From Marmoricola sp. URHB0036 (GTDB taxonomy: Bacteria > Actinomycetota > Actinomycetes > Propionibacteriales > Nocardioidaceae): DNA of 64,000 nucleotides. The notes below the pieces were generated by a model. It saw only the letters and a program-made list of their open reading frames with translations, ran no database searches and was not told where the DNA came from. Positions 1 to 7,604 of this stretch are shown piece by piece. The stretch spans positions 186,001-250,000 of the forward strand of contig NZ_AUEP01000003.1 in assembly GCF_000426045.1 (NCBI RefSeq), in the 5' to 3' direction. A program made the translations under genes and the position numbers. Each line of letters starts with the position of its first letter. The stretch's first letter is position 1.

Positions 1-432
1 CTCCGGTTCGGCACGATCGTCGGCGACGACGGTCAGACACGCCACTGGCTGCGCGCCGCGCGCCACGGTCGCGGCATCGGGATCGGCCATCCCTCCGACT
101 GGGCCCACGTCATCCACACCGACGACCTCGGCGGCGCCGTACTCGCCTCGCTGCACGCCCCGAGCGGGGTCTACAACGTCGGGGCCGAACCGGTGCAACG
201 CCTCGACCTCGTGCAGGGGTACGCCGACGCGGCCGGTGTCGGGTCGGGCGCCTTCATGGGCTCGCTGGGACGCTGGCTGATCGGGCCGCGACTCGAGCCG
301 CTCTGCCGCTCGTTGCGCGTGTGCAGCGACCACTTCGCCGCGCAGACCGGCTGGCGCGCCGTACGCCCCAAGTTCGACGCCGGATGGCTCGACGCGGCCC
401 GCGAGGGTCTCGCGGCGCCGGTCCCTTCGTGA
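1..432 (+). CDS. NAD-dependent epimerase/dehydratase family protein, 3' part
   Basis: The reading frame is open from base 1 to the TGA at 430-432, so only the last 143 residues are present. Visible text includes 'DWAHVIHTDDLGGAVLASL' followed by 'GVYNVGAEPV', the pattern found in the C-terminal half of extended short-chain dehydrogenase/epimerase proteins, where a 'H.DD.A.A' segment precedes the 'YN.G' substrate-domain strand. The NAD-binding Rossmann motif would lie upstream, outside the window. The substrate cannot be told from this fragment; a nucleotide-sugar epimerase or NAD(P)-dependent oxidoreductase are both possible. A 58-codon gene follows after 4 bases on the same strand. Confidence 0.75.
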   Translation, partial: LRFGTIVGDDGQTRHWLRAARHGRGIGIGHPSDWAHVIHTDDLGGAVLASLHAPSGVYNVGAEPVQRLDLVQGYADAAGVGSGAFMGSLGRWLIGPRLEPLCRSLRVCSDHFAAQTGWRAVRPKFDAGWLDAAREGLAAPVPS

Positions 433-436
433 CCCG

Positions 437-613
437 ATGAGCGAGCAGTCACCGACGCCGGAGGAGCGCGAGAAGCGCCGTCGCCGGCTGGCCGAGGTCT
501 TCGGTGACGTGCTCCCCGAGCAGACCAGCGACGACGCCGAGGTGCCCGAGAGCAGGCCCGACGGCAACGACGAGTGGTTGAAGCGCCAGGTGCCGCCGCA
601 CCACGGCGGCTAG
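437..613 (+). CDS. small conserved hypothetical protein (58 aa)
   Basis: This ATG-started 58-codon frame begins 4 bases after the epimerase stop, so it is probably co-transcribed. The product is highly charged: a basic 'REKRRRRLAEVFGDVLP' helix-like start, an acidic middle, and a C-terminal 'NDEWLKRQVPPHHGG'. There is no signal peptide or membrane segment. Short proteins of this make-up are common in actinobacteria, but I do not recognise a named family and assign no function. It runs convergently to mscL, with only 4 bases between the two stop codons. The unstructured, polar composition and the clean operon-like spacing favour a real gene. Confidence 0.6.
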   Translation: MSEQSPTPEEREKRRRRLAEVFGDVLPEQTSDDAEVPESRPDGNDEWLKRQVPPHHGG

Positions 614-617
614 CCCC

Positions 618-983
618 TCAGACGCCGCCACTCCGGGTCGCCAGCAGGTCGCGGATCTCCTCGAGCAGCGCCACGTCGGCCGGCGTGCCGCTGTCCTCGG
701 CCGGGAAGAACCTCTCCTTGGCGACCGTGTAGGGCTTCACGATCAGGAAGTAGACGACTGCCGCCATGATCACGAACGAGACGATGGCGGTGAGCCACGC
801 GCCGAACAGGAGCCCTCCCGGTCTCCAGGCGCTGAAGTCCGGCTGGTCGCCGATCTTGCCCACGATGCCCATGATGAGGTCGACGGTCGCGTTCACCACG
901 GTGACGAACGCCGCGGCCATGATGAACGCGACGGCCAGCTCGACGAGGTTGCCGCGCAGGATGAAGTTCTTGAAGCCAGTCAT
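618..983 (-). CDS. mscL: large-conductance mechanosensitive channel MscL
   Basis: The 121-residue product has the MscL signature at its start ('GFKNFILRGNLVELAVAFIMAAAF'-type amphipathic N-helix and first membrane span, about residues 5-40), a periplasmic loop, a second span near residues 62-88 and a C-terminal charged helix containing 'LLEEIRDLL'. The family forms homopentameric inner-membrane pores that open under hypo-osmotic stress to release solutes. The length is slightly short of the usual 130-150 residues because the loop is compact. It is the last gene of a probable minus-strand unit with the SAF-domain gene 53 bases upstream. The same mscL to FmdB-like to cyclo-ligase neighbourhood is known from M. 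tuberculosis Rv0985c-Rv0992c. Confidence 0.95.
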   Translation of the reverse strand: MTGFKNFILRGNLVELAVAFIMAAAFVTVVNATVDLIMGIVGKIGDQPDFSAWRPGGLLFGAWLTAIVSFVIMAAVVYFLIVKPYTVAKERFFPAEDSGTPADVALLEEIRDLLATRSGGV

Positions 984-1036
984 GGTGACACTTCCTCTCC
1001 GAGACCCGACCGGTTCGGGTGCCGTTGCCGGTGACG

Positions 1037-1693
1037 CTAGCGACTCCAGACGGGGATGAGAATCGACGTGGCCGCGGTCGCAGCCACCTCGCTCGCCTCT
1101 CCTGCAGGGATCGCGGCCACCACCAACCGACCGGGCGTGCCGCTGCCCAGCGACTCGTGCACCTCGGGGATGGCGATCACGGGAACGTCGTCGACCAGCC
1201 GTGAGGGAGCGCCCCGGCCGTCGGGATCGGTGACGACCAGGCTGATCCGGTCACCGACGCGCAGCAGGTCGACGACGGCAGGGTCGGTGATGCGCAGGGG
1301 CACCGCCGTGCTGCCGGGATAGCCGCGGAGCAACCCCCGAGCCAGCGTGCTCACCCTGGTCAGCGGCTCGCCGCGGGTCATCGGCGCGGCGAGGGTCCGG
1401 CCGAGCACTGCTGCCGGTCGGCGGACGGCGCCGTCGGGCACCGTCTCCGGCGCGAACCGGGACGCGGCGAGATCGTGCGGGCCGAGGACGCTGCCGCCGG
1501 TGAGGTCACGGGAGGCAGTCCAGACGGTGACGGTCTCGGGAGGCGGAGGGGCGGCAGCCTGGAGGCCGACGAGCACGGCGGCCCCGGCACAGAGGGCCGC
1601 GAGCACGCGGCGGTGGAGCAGCACCCGTCGCCGGAGTCGACGGACCAGGCGCAGGGCGCGACCGAGCGGACCGGGTCGAGGCAGCACGTTCAT
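1037..1693 (-). CDS. membrane-anchored SAF-domain protein (CpaB/RcpC-like)
   Basis: The 218-residue protein opens with a very arginine-rich stretch and one hydrophobic segment (about residues 31-48, 'VLAALCAGAAVLVGLQAAA'), then a SAF domain (about 55-120) with the typical 'A.RDL..G..L...DL' and 'R.LAAP...GE.LT' pattern. SAF domains of this layout occur in CpaB/RcpC-type Flp pilus proteins and in cell-wall-exposed actinobacterial proteins. No other pilus-assembly gene is nearby, so a pilus role is not supported here. The anchor and Pro-rich linker suggest an extracytoplasmic domain. It lies between the zinc-ribbon gene and mscL, all on the minus strand. Confidence 0.75.
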   Translation of the reverse strand: MNVLPRPGPLGRALRLVRRLRRRVLLHRRVLAALCAGAAVLVGLQAAAPPPPETVTVWTASRDLTGGSVLGPHDLAASRFAPETVPDGAVRRPAAVLGRTLAAPMTRGEPLTRVSTLARGLLRGYPGSTAVPLRITDPAVVDLLRVGDRISLVVTDPDGRGAPSRLVDDVPVIAIPEVHESLGSGTPGRLVVAAIPAGEASEVAATAATSILIPVWSR

Positions 1694-1771
1694 GGCGACC
1701 GAAGGTAGGCCGATCCGGCCGGACGCGCGTCGTCAATCCACAGCCCCGTTCGGGGCGGCCCCGGGTGAAGG

Positions 1772-2104
1772 TCAGGCGGGGGTGGGCGTGGGGCTGGACG
1801 CGCTCGAGGACCCCGAGGACCCGGAGGAGGAGTCGGAGGTCGAGGAGGTGCCCGACGACTCGCTCTTCGCGCCGTCCTTGGACGGGCTCTTCTCGCTGCT
1901 CGCGTGGCCGTTCTTGTGGCCCGACTCGCTGCGGCTGTCGGTGCGGTAGAAGCCGGAGCCCTTGAAGACCACGCCGACCGCGTTGAACACCTTGCGCAGG
2001 CGGCCCTCGCACTCGGGGCACACGGTGAGGGAGTCGTCCGAGAAGCTCTGCACGGCCTCGAAGAAGTGGCCGCAGTCGGTGCAGGAGTACTGATAGGTGG
2101 GCAC
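1772..2104 (-). CDS. FmdB-family zinc-ribbon protein (Ruc-like)
   Basis: The GTG at 2104 starts a 110-residue protein beginning 'PTYQYSCTDCG', the exact FmdB zinc-ribbon start; earlier in-frame codons give no family match. Two Cys pairs (CTDC and CPEC, about residues 8-11 and 29-32) form the predicted zinc knuckle. The remaining half is a low-complexity Ser/Gly/Lys tail predicted to be disordered. In M. tuberculosis the syntenic protein Rv0991c (Ruc) is a redox-regulated chaperone with the same layout, Cys-ribbon plus disordered tail; a similar role here is inference from layout and position. It is divergent from the acylase gene across a 69-bp gap with a 7-bp inverted repeat. Confidence 0.88.
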   Translation of the reverse strand: MPTYQYSCTDCGHFFEAVQSFSDDSLTVCPECEGRLRKVFNAVGVVFKGSGFYRTDSRSESGHKNGHASSEKSPSKDGAKSESSGTSSTSDSSSGSSGSSSASSPTPTPA

Positions 2105-2133
2105 TGGTCCTCCGGGAGTCACACGGGCGAGGG

Positions 2134-2162
2134 ATTGGCACTCGTCGTCTTCGACTGCCAAT
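2134..2162. promoter_or_regulatory. 7-bp inverted repeat in divergent gap
   Basis: ATTGGCA at 2134-2140 is repeated in inverse as TGCCAAT at 2156-2162, centred in the gap between the FmdB-like gene and the acylase gene. The 22-bp centre-to-centre spacing is two helical turns, as for a dimeric regulator. It may equally be a weak hairpin. Confidence 0.35.
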
Positions 2163-2173
2163 GCTACGGCACA

Positions 2174-4744
2174 ATGCCTGACGTGACGGACAGACGACCG
2201 ATGGCCGAATGGCCGCGATGGGTCCGCGGCTCGGCGTTCGGGGCGGCTCTGCTCGTGCTGGTCCTGCTGCTGGCCCTGGTCGGTGGTGTGATCGCCGTAC
2301 GCCGCCCGCTGCCGCAGGTGGACGGCACCATCCGGGTCCCGGGCCTCAACGACACGGTGGAGGTGCTCCGGGACAGCCACGGCATTCCGCAGGTGTACGC
2401 CGACAACAGCAGCGACCTGTTCTACGCGCAGGGGTTCGTCCAGGCCCAGGACCGGTTCTTCGAGATGGACTTCCGCCGGCACGTCACCGCCGGCCGGATC
2501 AGCGAGCTGCTCGGCAAGCAGACCGTCGAGACCGACATGTACATCCGCACGATGGGCTGGCGGCGGGTCGCCGACCGCGAGTACGACCTGCTCAGTCCGG
2601 CGACCCGGTCCTACCTCGACGCCTACAGCGACGGCGTGAACGCCTACCTCGCCGGCAAGTCCGCCACCCAGCTGTCAACGGAGTACACCGTGCTCGGCCT
2701 CGGTGGCCTGGACTACAAGCCGGAGAAGTGGACGCCGGTCGACTCGCTCGCCTGGCTCAAGGCAATGGCGTGGGACCTGCGCGGCAACATGGACGAGGAG
2801 GTCGAGCGCACCCGGCTCTCCCTCGGCCGGACTCCGGAGCAGGTCGACGAGCTCTACCCTCGCTACCCCTACGACCGGCACGCGCCGATCGTGCCGACCC
2901 CCGACGGCGAGCGGAGGGGGGCGGCCCCGCGTCCGGCGTTCGGCCAGGCGGCACTGACCGCTCTCGAGGCCGTACGACGCGGCGTCGACGCGATCCCTGA
3001 CCTGATGGGCCACGGCGACGGCATCGGCTCGAACAGCTGGGTCGTCTCCGGTGACCACACCGTCTCGGGCAAGCCACTGCTCGCCAACGACCCGCACCTC
3101 GAGGCGAGCATGCCCGGCATCTGGTACCAGATGGGCCTGCACTGCACGACCGTCAGCGCCGACTGCCCCTTCGACGTCAGCGGGTTCACCTTCTCGGGAC
3201 TGCCGGGGGTGGTGATCGGCCACAACCGCGACATCGCCTGGGGGATGACCAACCTCGACCCCGACGTCAGCGACCTCTACCTGGAGAAGGTCAGCGGCAA
3301 GACCTATCTCTACGACGGCAAGCAGGTGCCGCTGTCCGAGCGCGACGAGGTGATCCGGATCGCTGGGGGCGGCTCGAAGCTGATCACGGTGCGTTCGACC
3401 CGGCACGGACCGTTGCTCTCCGACGTCTCGGCCGAGCTCTCCAGCGTCGGCGCCAACGCCAAGGTGCCGGCGGGCTCACCCGATCGGGGGAACGGGTACG
3501 CCGTCGCGCTCGCGTGGACGGCCCTCACGCCCCGACCGACCGCGGATGCGTTGTTCGGGTTCGACGCCGCGACGAACTGGAGCGAGTTCCGCGAGGCCGC
3601 ACGCTCGTTCGCCGTACCCAGCCAGAACCTCGTGTACGCCGACACCGCCGGCAACATCGGCTACCAGGCGCCGGGGGTGGTGCCGATCCGGAAGGGCAAC
3701 CGCGACGGCGACTACCCGGCGGCCGGCTGGTTGCCGCAGAACGACTGGTCGGGCCGCTACGTGCCGTTCGACTCACTGCCCAACGTGCTCAACCCGGCCG
3801 AGGGGTTCATCGTCACCGCCAACCAGGCCGTCACCGGTCCGGACTACCGGTGGCACCTGACCGACTCCTTCGACCAGGGCTACCGGAGCCAGCGGATCCG
3901 CGACCTCCTCGCCGCCGACATCGAGGACGGCAAGCGGCTCGACGTCGCGGACATGGCCCAGCTGCAGCTCGACACCCGCAACCCGATCGCGCCCGTGCTG
4001 GTGCCGTACCTGATGCGACAGCTGATGACCTCCGAGTACTACTCCGAGGGACAGCGGCTGCTGGTCGACTGGGACTACACCCAGCCCGCCGACTCCGCTG
4101 CCGCGGCGTACTTCAACGCGGTCTGGAGCAACCTGCTCCGCCTCACCTTCCACGACCAGCTGCCCGAGTCGCTGTGGCCGGACGGGGGACATCGGTGGAT
4201 CGCGGTGGTCGGCAACCTGCTGCGGCAGCCGAACAGCCAGTGGTGGGACGACGCCACCACCGAGAGCGTCGTCGAGGACCGCGACCTGATCCTCTCCGAG
4301 GCGATGCGTGACGCCCGCGACGAGCTCACGCGCAGGATCTCGGTCAGCCCGACGAAGTGGACCTGGGGCCACCTGCACGGGCTGCATCTGGACAACCAGT
4401 CCCTGGGGCAGAGCGACATCGGCCTGGTGCGTGCCCTGTTCAACCGGGGGCCGTACGACGTCGGCGGCGGCAGCTCGATCGTGGACGCCACCAGCTGGAA
4501 CGCCGCGATCGGCTACGACGTCGACTCCGCCCCCTCGATGCGGATGGTGGTCGACCTCGACGACCTCGAACGGTCGCGCTGGATCAACCTGACCGGCGAG
4601 TCGGGCCACATCTTCTCGGGGCACTACCGCGACCAGACCCCGCTGTGGGTCGACGGCAAGACCCTGCCCTGGCCCTTCGCCCGCGACGAGGTCACGAAGG
4701 CGACGGACGACCGACTGGTGCTGGAACCGTCCGAGGACGGCTGA
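2174..4744 (+). CDS. penicillin acylase family protein, membrane-anchored
   Basis: The ATG at 2174 gives 856 residues with one N-terminal membrane segment (about 20-46, 'GAALLVLVLLLALVGGVIAV'). Penicillin acylase (Ntn-hydrolase) signatures follow: 'GIPQVYADNSSDLFYAQGFVQAQDRFFEMDF.R' in the alpha-chain region and 'GIGSNSWVVSG' with Ser286 as the expected N-terminal nucleophile after autocleavage; 'ANDPHL' and 'G.PG.VIGHN' follow as in the family. Such enzymes hydrolyse amide bonds of acylated substrates, including penicillins, cephalosporins and acyl-homoserine lactones; the substrate here is not determinable. The anchor places the enzyme outside the membrane. It ends 1 base before the stop of the convergent SnoaL-like gene. 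Confidence 0.9.
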   Translation: MPDVTDRRPMAEWPRWVRGSAFGAALLVLVLLLALVGGVIAVRRPLPQVDGTIRVPGLNDTVEVLRDSHGIPQVYADNSSDLFYAQGFVQAQDRFFEMDFRRHVTAGRISELLGKQTVETDMYIRTMGWRRVADREYDLLSPATRSYLDAYSDGVNAYLAGKSATQLSTEYTVLGLGGLDYKPEKWTPVDSLAWLKAMAWDLRGNMDEEVERTRLSLGRTPEQVDELYPRYPYDRHAPIVPTPDGERRGAAPRPAFGQAALTALEAVRRGVDAIPDLMGHGDGIGSNSWVVSGDHTVSGKPLLANDPHLEASMPGIWYQMGLHCTTVSADCPFDVSGFTFSGLPGVVIGHNRDIAWGMTNLDPDVSDLYLEKVSGKTYLYDGKQVPLSERDEVIRIAGGGSKLITVRSTRHGPLLSDVSAELSSVGANAKVPAGSPDRGNGYAVALAWTALTPRPTADALFGFDAATNWSEFREAARSFAVPSQNLVYADTAGNIGYQAPGVVPIRKGNRDGDYPAAGWLPQNDWSGRYVPFDSLPNVLNPAEGFIVTANQAVTGPDYRWHLTDSFDQGYRSQRIRDLLAADIEDGKRLDVADMAQLQLDTRNPIAPVLVPYLMRQLMTSEYYSEGQRLLVDWDYTQPADSAAAAYFNAVWSNLLRLTFHDQLPESLWPDGGHRWIAVVGNLLRQPNSQWWDDATTESVVEDRDLILSEAMRDARDELTRRISVSPTKWTWGHLHGLHLDNQSLGQSDIGLVRALFNRGPYDVGGGSSIVDATSWNAAIGYDVDSAPSMRMVVDLDDLERSRWINLTGESGHIFSGHYRDQTPLWVDGKTLPWPFARDEVTKATDDRLVLEPSEDG

Positions 4745-4745
4745 C

Positions 4746-5099
4746 TCAGGCCGGCCCCTCCAGGAAGGCGTAGAGCGTCTTGACCTTGCCGTACGCGATG
4801 ACGGCGAAGTCCATGCCGCTGACGGGACCGAAGTGCCAGTAGGTCCGTAGCGCATCACCGACGGCGGCTGGCTCGCCCACCATCTCGAACCGCTGGCCCG
4901 GAAAACGCTGCTGGAGTGAGTCGCTGAAGGACTCGAGATCGGCGTGACCAGTGAAGACGCCGTCGGGGTCGAAGAACACGATGTCGTCGTGGTAGTGGCT
5001 GACGATTGCTGCTCGGCGGGCTGCCGGGTCGGTCTCGGTCCAGGTGGCGAGCAGCTCGCTCATGAACTGCTTGGCCTGGTTCGCGCTCTGGGCTGGCAT
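4746..5099 (-). CDS. SnoaL/NTF2-like domain protein
   Basis: The 117-residue protein has the cone-shaped NTF2-like fold signature: an N-terminal helix ('ANQAKQFMSELLATWTETD'), 'HYHDDIVFFDPDGVFTGHADLESF' and a C-terminal beta-rich part ending in 'AVIAYGKVKTLYAFLE'. SnoaL-like proteins include small isomerases, hydrolases and ligand-binding proteins with no universal reaction, so the function stays open. No signal peptide or membrane segment is present. It follows the GNAT gene by 27 bases on the same strand and is probably co-transcribed from the promoter in front of that gene. It meets the acylase gene tail to tail. Confidence 0.8.
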   Translation of the reverse strand: MPAQSANQAKQFMSELLATWTETDPAARRAAIVSHYHDDIVFFDPDGVFTGHADLESFSDSLQQRFPGQRFEMVGEPAAVGDALRTYWHFGPVSGMDFAVIAYGKVKTLYAFLEGPA

Positions 5100-5126
5100 C
5101 GCGTCGTGCCTCCTTCGTCGTGGTGC

Positions 5127-5558
5127 TCAGGTGTGATCGAAGCGGACGAACGCCCGCAGGGTCCCTCCGACGTAGTCGCCGATCTCGGCATAGCCGAGCG
5201 ACTCGTAGAAGGCACGTTGGGCAGGCTCGTCGTCGGTCAGCAGCACCTTCTGCCGCACCGACCGGTAGCGATCGAGAACGGCGCCGACCAGTGCCCGGCC
5301 GACGCCGGTCCGCTGCTCCATCGGCAGCACCAGCACGTCTTGGAGGTAGCAGATCGTCGCGTCGTCCGAGACGGCCCGCGCCAGGCCGACCAGACCACCG
5401 TCACGTCGTGCGGTGACGACGTAGGACGATCCCGCGACCGCGGCTTCGAGCACCTGCGGGGAGCGGGTGTAGGACGACCAGCCGACGGCGTCGTACAGAC
5501 CCAGCAGCGCGTCGGCGTCCACGTGCGTCACGGGTTCCACGACCAGATCGCCAGCCAT
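5127..5558 (-). CDS. GNAT family N-acetyltransferase
   Basis: The 143-residue product has the GNAT core: 'LQDVLVLPMEQRTGVGRALVGAVLD' carries the acetyl-CoA pyrophosphate-binding pattern (here Q-R-T-G-V-G-R-A) near residues 76-100, and 'RAFYESLGYAEIGDY' is the usual motif B end. The N-terminal 'GLYDAVGWSSYTRSPQVLEAAV' resembles small acetyltransferases acting on unknown amines. Start choice is supported by a TAGGTT -10-like element exactly 6 bases before the ATG, giving a leaderless transcript. The SnoaL-like gene follows after 27 bases. Confidence 0.88.
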   Translation of the reverse strand: MAGDLVVEPVTHVDADALLGLYDAVGWSSYTRSPQVLEAAVAGSSYVVTARRDGGLVGLARAVSDDATICYLQDVLVLPMEQRTGVGRALVGAVLDRYRSVRQKVLLTDDEPAQRAFYESLGYAEIGDYVGGTLRAFVRFDHT

Positions 5559-5564
5559 GGGGGA

Positions 5565-5570
5565 AACCTA
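5565..5570 (-). promoter_or_regulatory. -10 element TAGGTT, leaderless start
   Basis: TAGGTT on the minus strand is followed by 6 bases and then the ATG of the GNAT gene, so transcription would begin at or within 1-2 bases of the start codon. Confidence 0.55.
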
Positions 5571-5605
5571 GCCGTGTCTCGGAAGCTCGGACCACGATGT
5601 CGCGC

Positions 5606-6190
5606 TCAGAAGCGGGTGATCCCCTGCTCCGTGACGACGGCGGTGACCCGGCGATCGTGGTCCTCGGCGGGCACCGAGTCGAGGACCTCCTCGGAGTTGA
5701 GCACCAGGCAGACGAAGGTGCCGGGGGAGACCCGCTGGAGCACGCGGTCGTAGCAGCCGCCGCCACGACCCAGGCGCATGCCGTCGCGGCCCACGGCCAC
5801 GCCCGGGACCAGCACCGCATCTGCAAGGGAGATCGCGTCCAGGCCGAGCGGTGGTCCGTCTGGCTCGAGGAGGCCCATCCGGGCGGTGTGCAGGGCTGCC
5901 GGTCCGTCGTACACCGCCCAGTCGAGGTCGAGGTCGGGCTGCACCAGGGGGAGGATCACCCGCTTGCCGGCGTGGGTGAGGGCGTCGAGCAGGGGGCCGG
6001 TGCCGGGTTCGCTGGCGACGGAGACGTACGTCGCCACGGTGGCCGCCCGGCGTACCTCGGGTGCCGCAATGAGGTGCTCCGCGATGGCGCGTGCCCGCTC
6101 GCCGAGGACGCCCAGCGGTAGCCGCTTGCGGGCCGTCAGGAGCTGGTCGCGCACCGCCAGTTTGGTGACCCCCATGAACTCCTGCACCAC
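5606..6190 (-). CDS. 5-formyltetrahydrofolate cyclo-ligase
   Basis: The 194-residue protein matches the MthfS family: 'LLTARKRLP' near the N terminus, 'VATYVSVASEPGTGPLLDAL' and, near residues 130-150, 'LVPGVAVGRDGMRLGRGGGCYDR', the ATP/phosphate-binding 'G.D..G.RLG.GGG.YDR' signature. The enzyme converts 5-formyl-THF to 5,10-methenyl-THF using ATP. Two adjacent GTG codons (6190 and 6187) are possible starts; the second lies 6 bases after a TAGGCT -10 element and suits leaderless translation. It is divergent from the uridylyltransferase gene, the arrangement also known for Rv0992c/Rv0993. Confidence 0.93.
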   Translation of the reverse strand: MVQEFMGVTKLAVRDQLLTARKRLPLGVLGERARAIAEHLIAAPEVRRAATVATYVSVASEPGTGPLLDALTHAGKRVILPLVQPDLDLDWAVYDGPAALHTARMGLLEPDGPPLGLDAISLADAVLVPGVAVGRDGMRLGRGGGCYDRVLQRVSPGTFVCLVLNSEEVLDSVPAEDHDRRVTAVVTEQGITRF

Positions 6191-6193
6191 ACC

Positions 6194-6203
6194 AGCCTAC
6201 GAT
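6194..6203. promoter_or_regulatory. overlapping divergent -10 elements
   Basis: The 10 bases AGCCTACGAT contain TACGAT on the plus strand (6198-6203), 6 bases before the uridylyltransferase ATG at 6210, and TAGGCT on the minus strand (6199 down to 6194), 6 bases before GTG 6187. The two elements share the central TA pair, so both promoters cannot be melted independently. Confidence 0.6.
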
Positions 6204-6209
6204 CGAAGC

Positions 6210-7595
6210 ATGAACTCGAAGGGACTGCGGCTCGCGAGGGAGAAGATGCAGGCCGCCGGCGTCGATCCCGTGGCGATCGACGTCTTCGCGCATTACTACC
6301 GGCAGATCGAGCACGGTGAGACGGGGATCATCCCCGAGAGCTCCATCAAGCCGCTGGACATGGAGTCGCTGGCCGACGTCGAGGTCGGCGAGGACGTCGC
6401 CACCGACGCCATCGGTGCGACTGCTGTCATCAAGCTCAACGGCGGGCTCGGCACGTCCATGGGGATGGCGCGGGCGAAGTCGCTGCTGTGCGTCCGCCGG
6501 GGGCTCTCCTTCCTCGACGTCATCGCCCGCCAGGTCCTGCACCTGCGTCGGGAGTACGGCGCCACGCTGCCGCTGATCTTCATGAACAGCTTCCGGACCT
6601 CGGCCGACACCCGGGCCGCCCTGGCCCGTTACGACGACCTGGCCGTCGACGGACTGCCGATCGAGTTCCTGCAGAACAAGGAGCCCAAGCTCAAGGTCGG
6701 CGACCTGACGCCGATCGGCTGGCCGCGCGACCCGTCGATGGAGTGGTGTCCGCCCGGCCACGGTGACCTCTACACCGCGATGAAGGGCACCGGCCTCTTC
6801 GACAAGCTGATCGACGCCGGCTACCGCTACGCCTTCGTCTCCAACTCCGACAACCTCGGTGCCGTCCCGGACGCCCGGGTCGCCGGCTGGTTCGCGGAGT
6901 CGGGTGCGCCGTTCGCGATCGAGGCGGTCCGGCGTACTCCCTCGGACCGCAAGGGCGGTCACTTCGCCATCCGCAAGGCCGACGGCCGCATCGTGCTCCG
7001 CGAGACCGCGCAGACCGCCGACAAGGACAAGGAAGCGCTGGCCGACCTCGAGCGCCACAAGTTCTGCTCCACCAACAACCTGTGGTTCGACCTCCGGCGG
7101 ATGCGCGACGAGCTCGACCGTCGCGACAACATCCTCGGGCTGCCGCTGATCCGCAACGAGAAGAACGTCGACCCGAGCGACCCCAAGAGCCCGAAGGTGA
7201 TCCAGATCGAGACGGCGATGGGTGCCGCGATCGAGGTGTTCCCGGACTCGCGCACCATCGAGGTCGGCCGCGACCGCTTCGTGCCGGTCAAGACGACCAA
7301 CGACCTGCTGGTGCTGCGCTCCGACGCCTACGACCTCGGCACCGACTTCGTGCTCGACCAGGTCGCGGAGAGCCTGCCGTTCATCGACCTCGACGAGGTT
7401 TACAAGGTCGTCGAGGAGTTCGACAAGCGCTTCCCGGCTGGGGTCCCCTCGCTGAAGGAGGCCGACTCGCTGGTCGTCAAGGGAGACTGGACCTTCGGCG
7501 AGCGGGTCAAGGTCAAGGGCGACGCGAAGCTGAAGGGCGACCACGGCCGCGTCGAGGCCGGCACGGTCCTCGGCGAGGGCAGCAGCAGCGAATAG
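6210..7595 (+). CDS. UTP-glucose-1-phosphate uridylyltransferase (UDPGP family)
   Basis: The 461-residue product belongs to the eukaryote-like UDPGP family rather than the short bacterial GalU family: 'AVIKLNGGLGTSMGM' with the nucleotide-binding K-L-N-G-G-L-G-T pattern at about residues 73-85, 'PIEFLQNKEPKL', 'CPPGHGDLY' and 'SNSDNLGA' (the UDP-sugar/metal-binding region). It makes UDP-glucose from UTP and glucose-1-phosphate, a precursor for glycans and glycogen and so relevant to the polysaccharide locus farther along. The ATG at 6210 is 6 bases after TACGAT, a leaderless arrangement. moeA starts 9 bases after its stop. Confidence 0.92.
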   Translation: MNSKGLRLAREKMQAAGVDPVAIDVFAHYYRQIEHGETGIIPESSIKPLDMESLADVEVGEDVATDAIGATAVIKLNGGLGTSMGMARAKSLLCVRRGLSFLDVIARQVLHLRREYGATLPLIFMNSFRTSADTRAALARYDDLAVDGLPIEFLQNKEPKLKVGDLTPIGWPRDPSMEWCPPGHGDLYTAMKGTGLFDKLIDAGYRYAFVSNSDNLGAVPDARVAGWFAESGAPFAIEAVRRTPSDRKGGHFAIRKADGRIVLRETAQTADKDKEALADLERHKFCSTNNLWFDLRRMRDELDRRDNILGLPLIRNEKNVDPSDPKSPKVIQIETAMGAAIEVFPDSRTIEVGRDRFVPVKTTNDLLVLRSDAYDLGTDFVLDQVAESLPFIDLDEVYKVVEEFDKRFPAGVPSLKEADSLVVKGDWTFGERVKVKGDAKLKGDHGRVEAGTVLGEGSSSE

Positions 7596-7598
7596 GGT
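7593..7598 (+). promoter_or_regulatory. -10 element TAGGGT before moeA
   Basis: TAGGGT overlaps the uridylyltransferase TAG stop and is followed by 6 bases and the moeA ATG, so moeA may have its own leaderless promoter besides readthrough. Confidence 0.45.
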
Positions 7599-7604
7599 CG
7601 GCAC

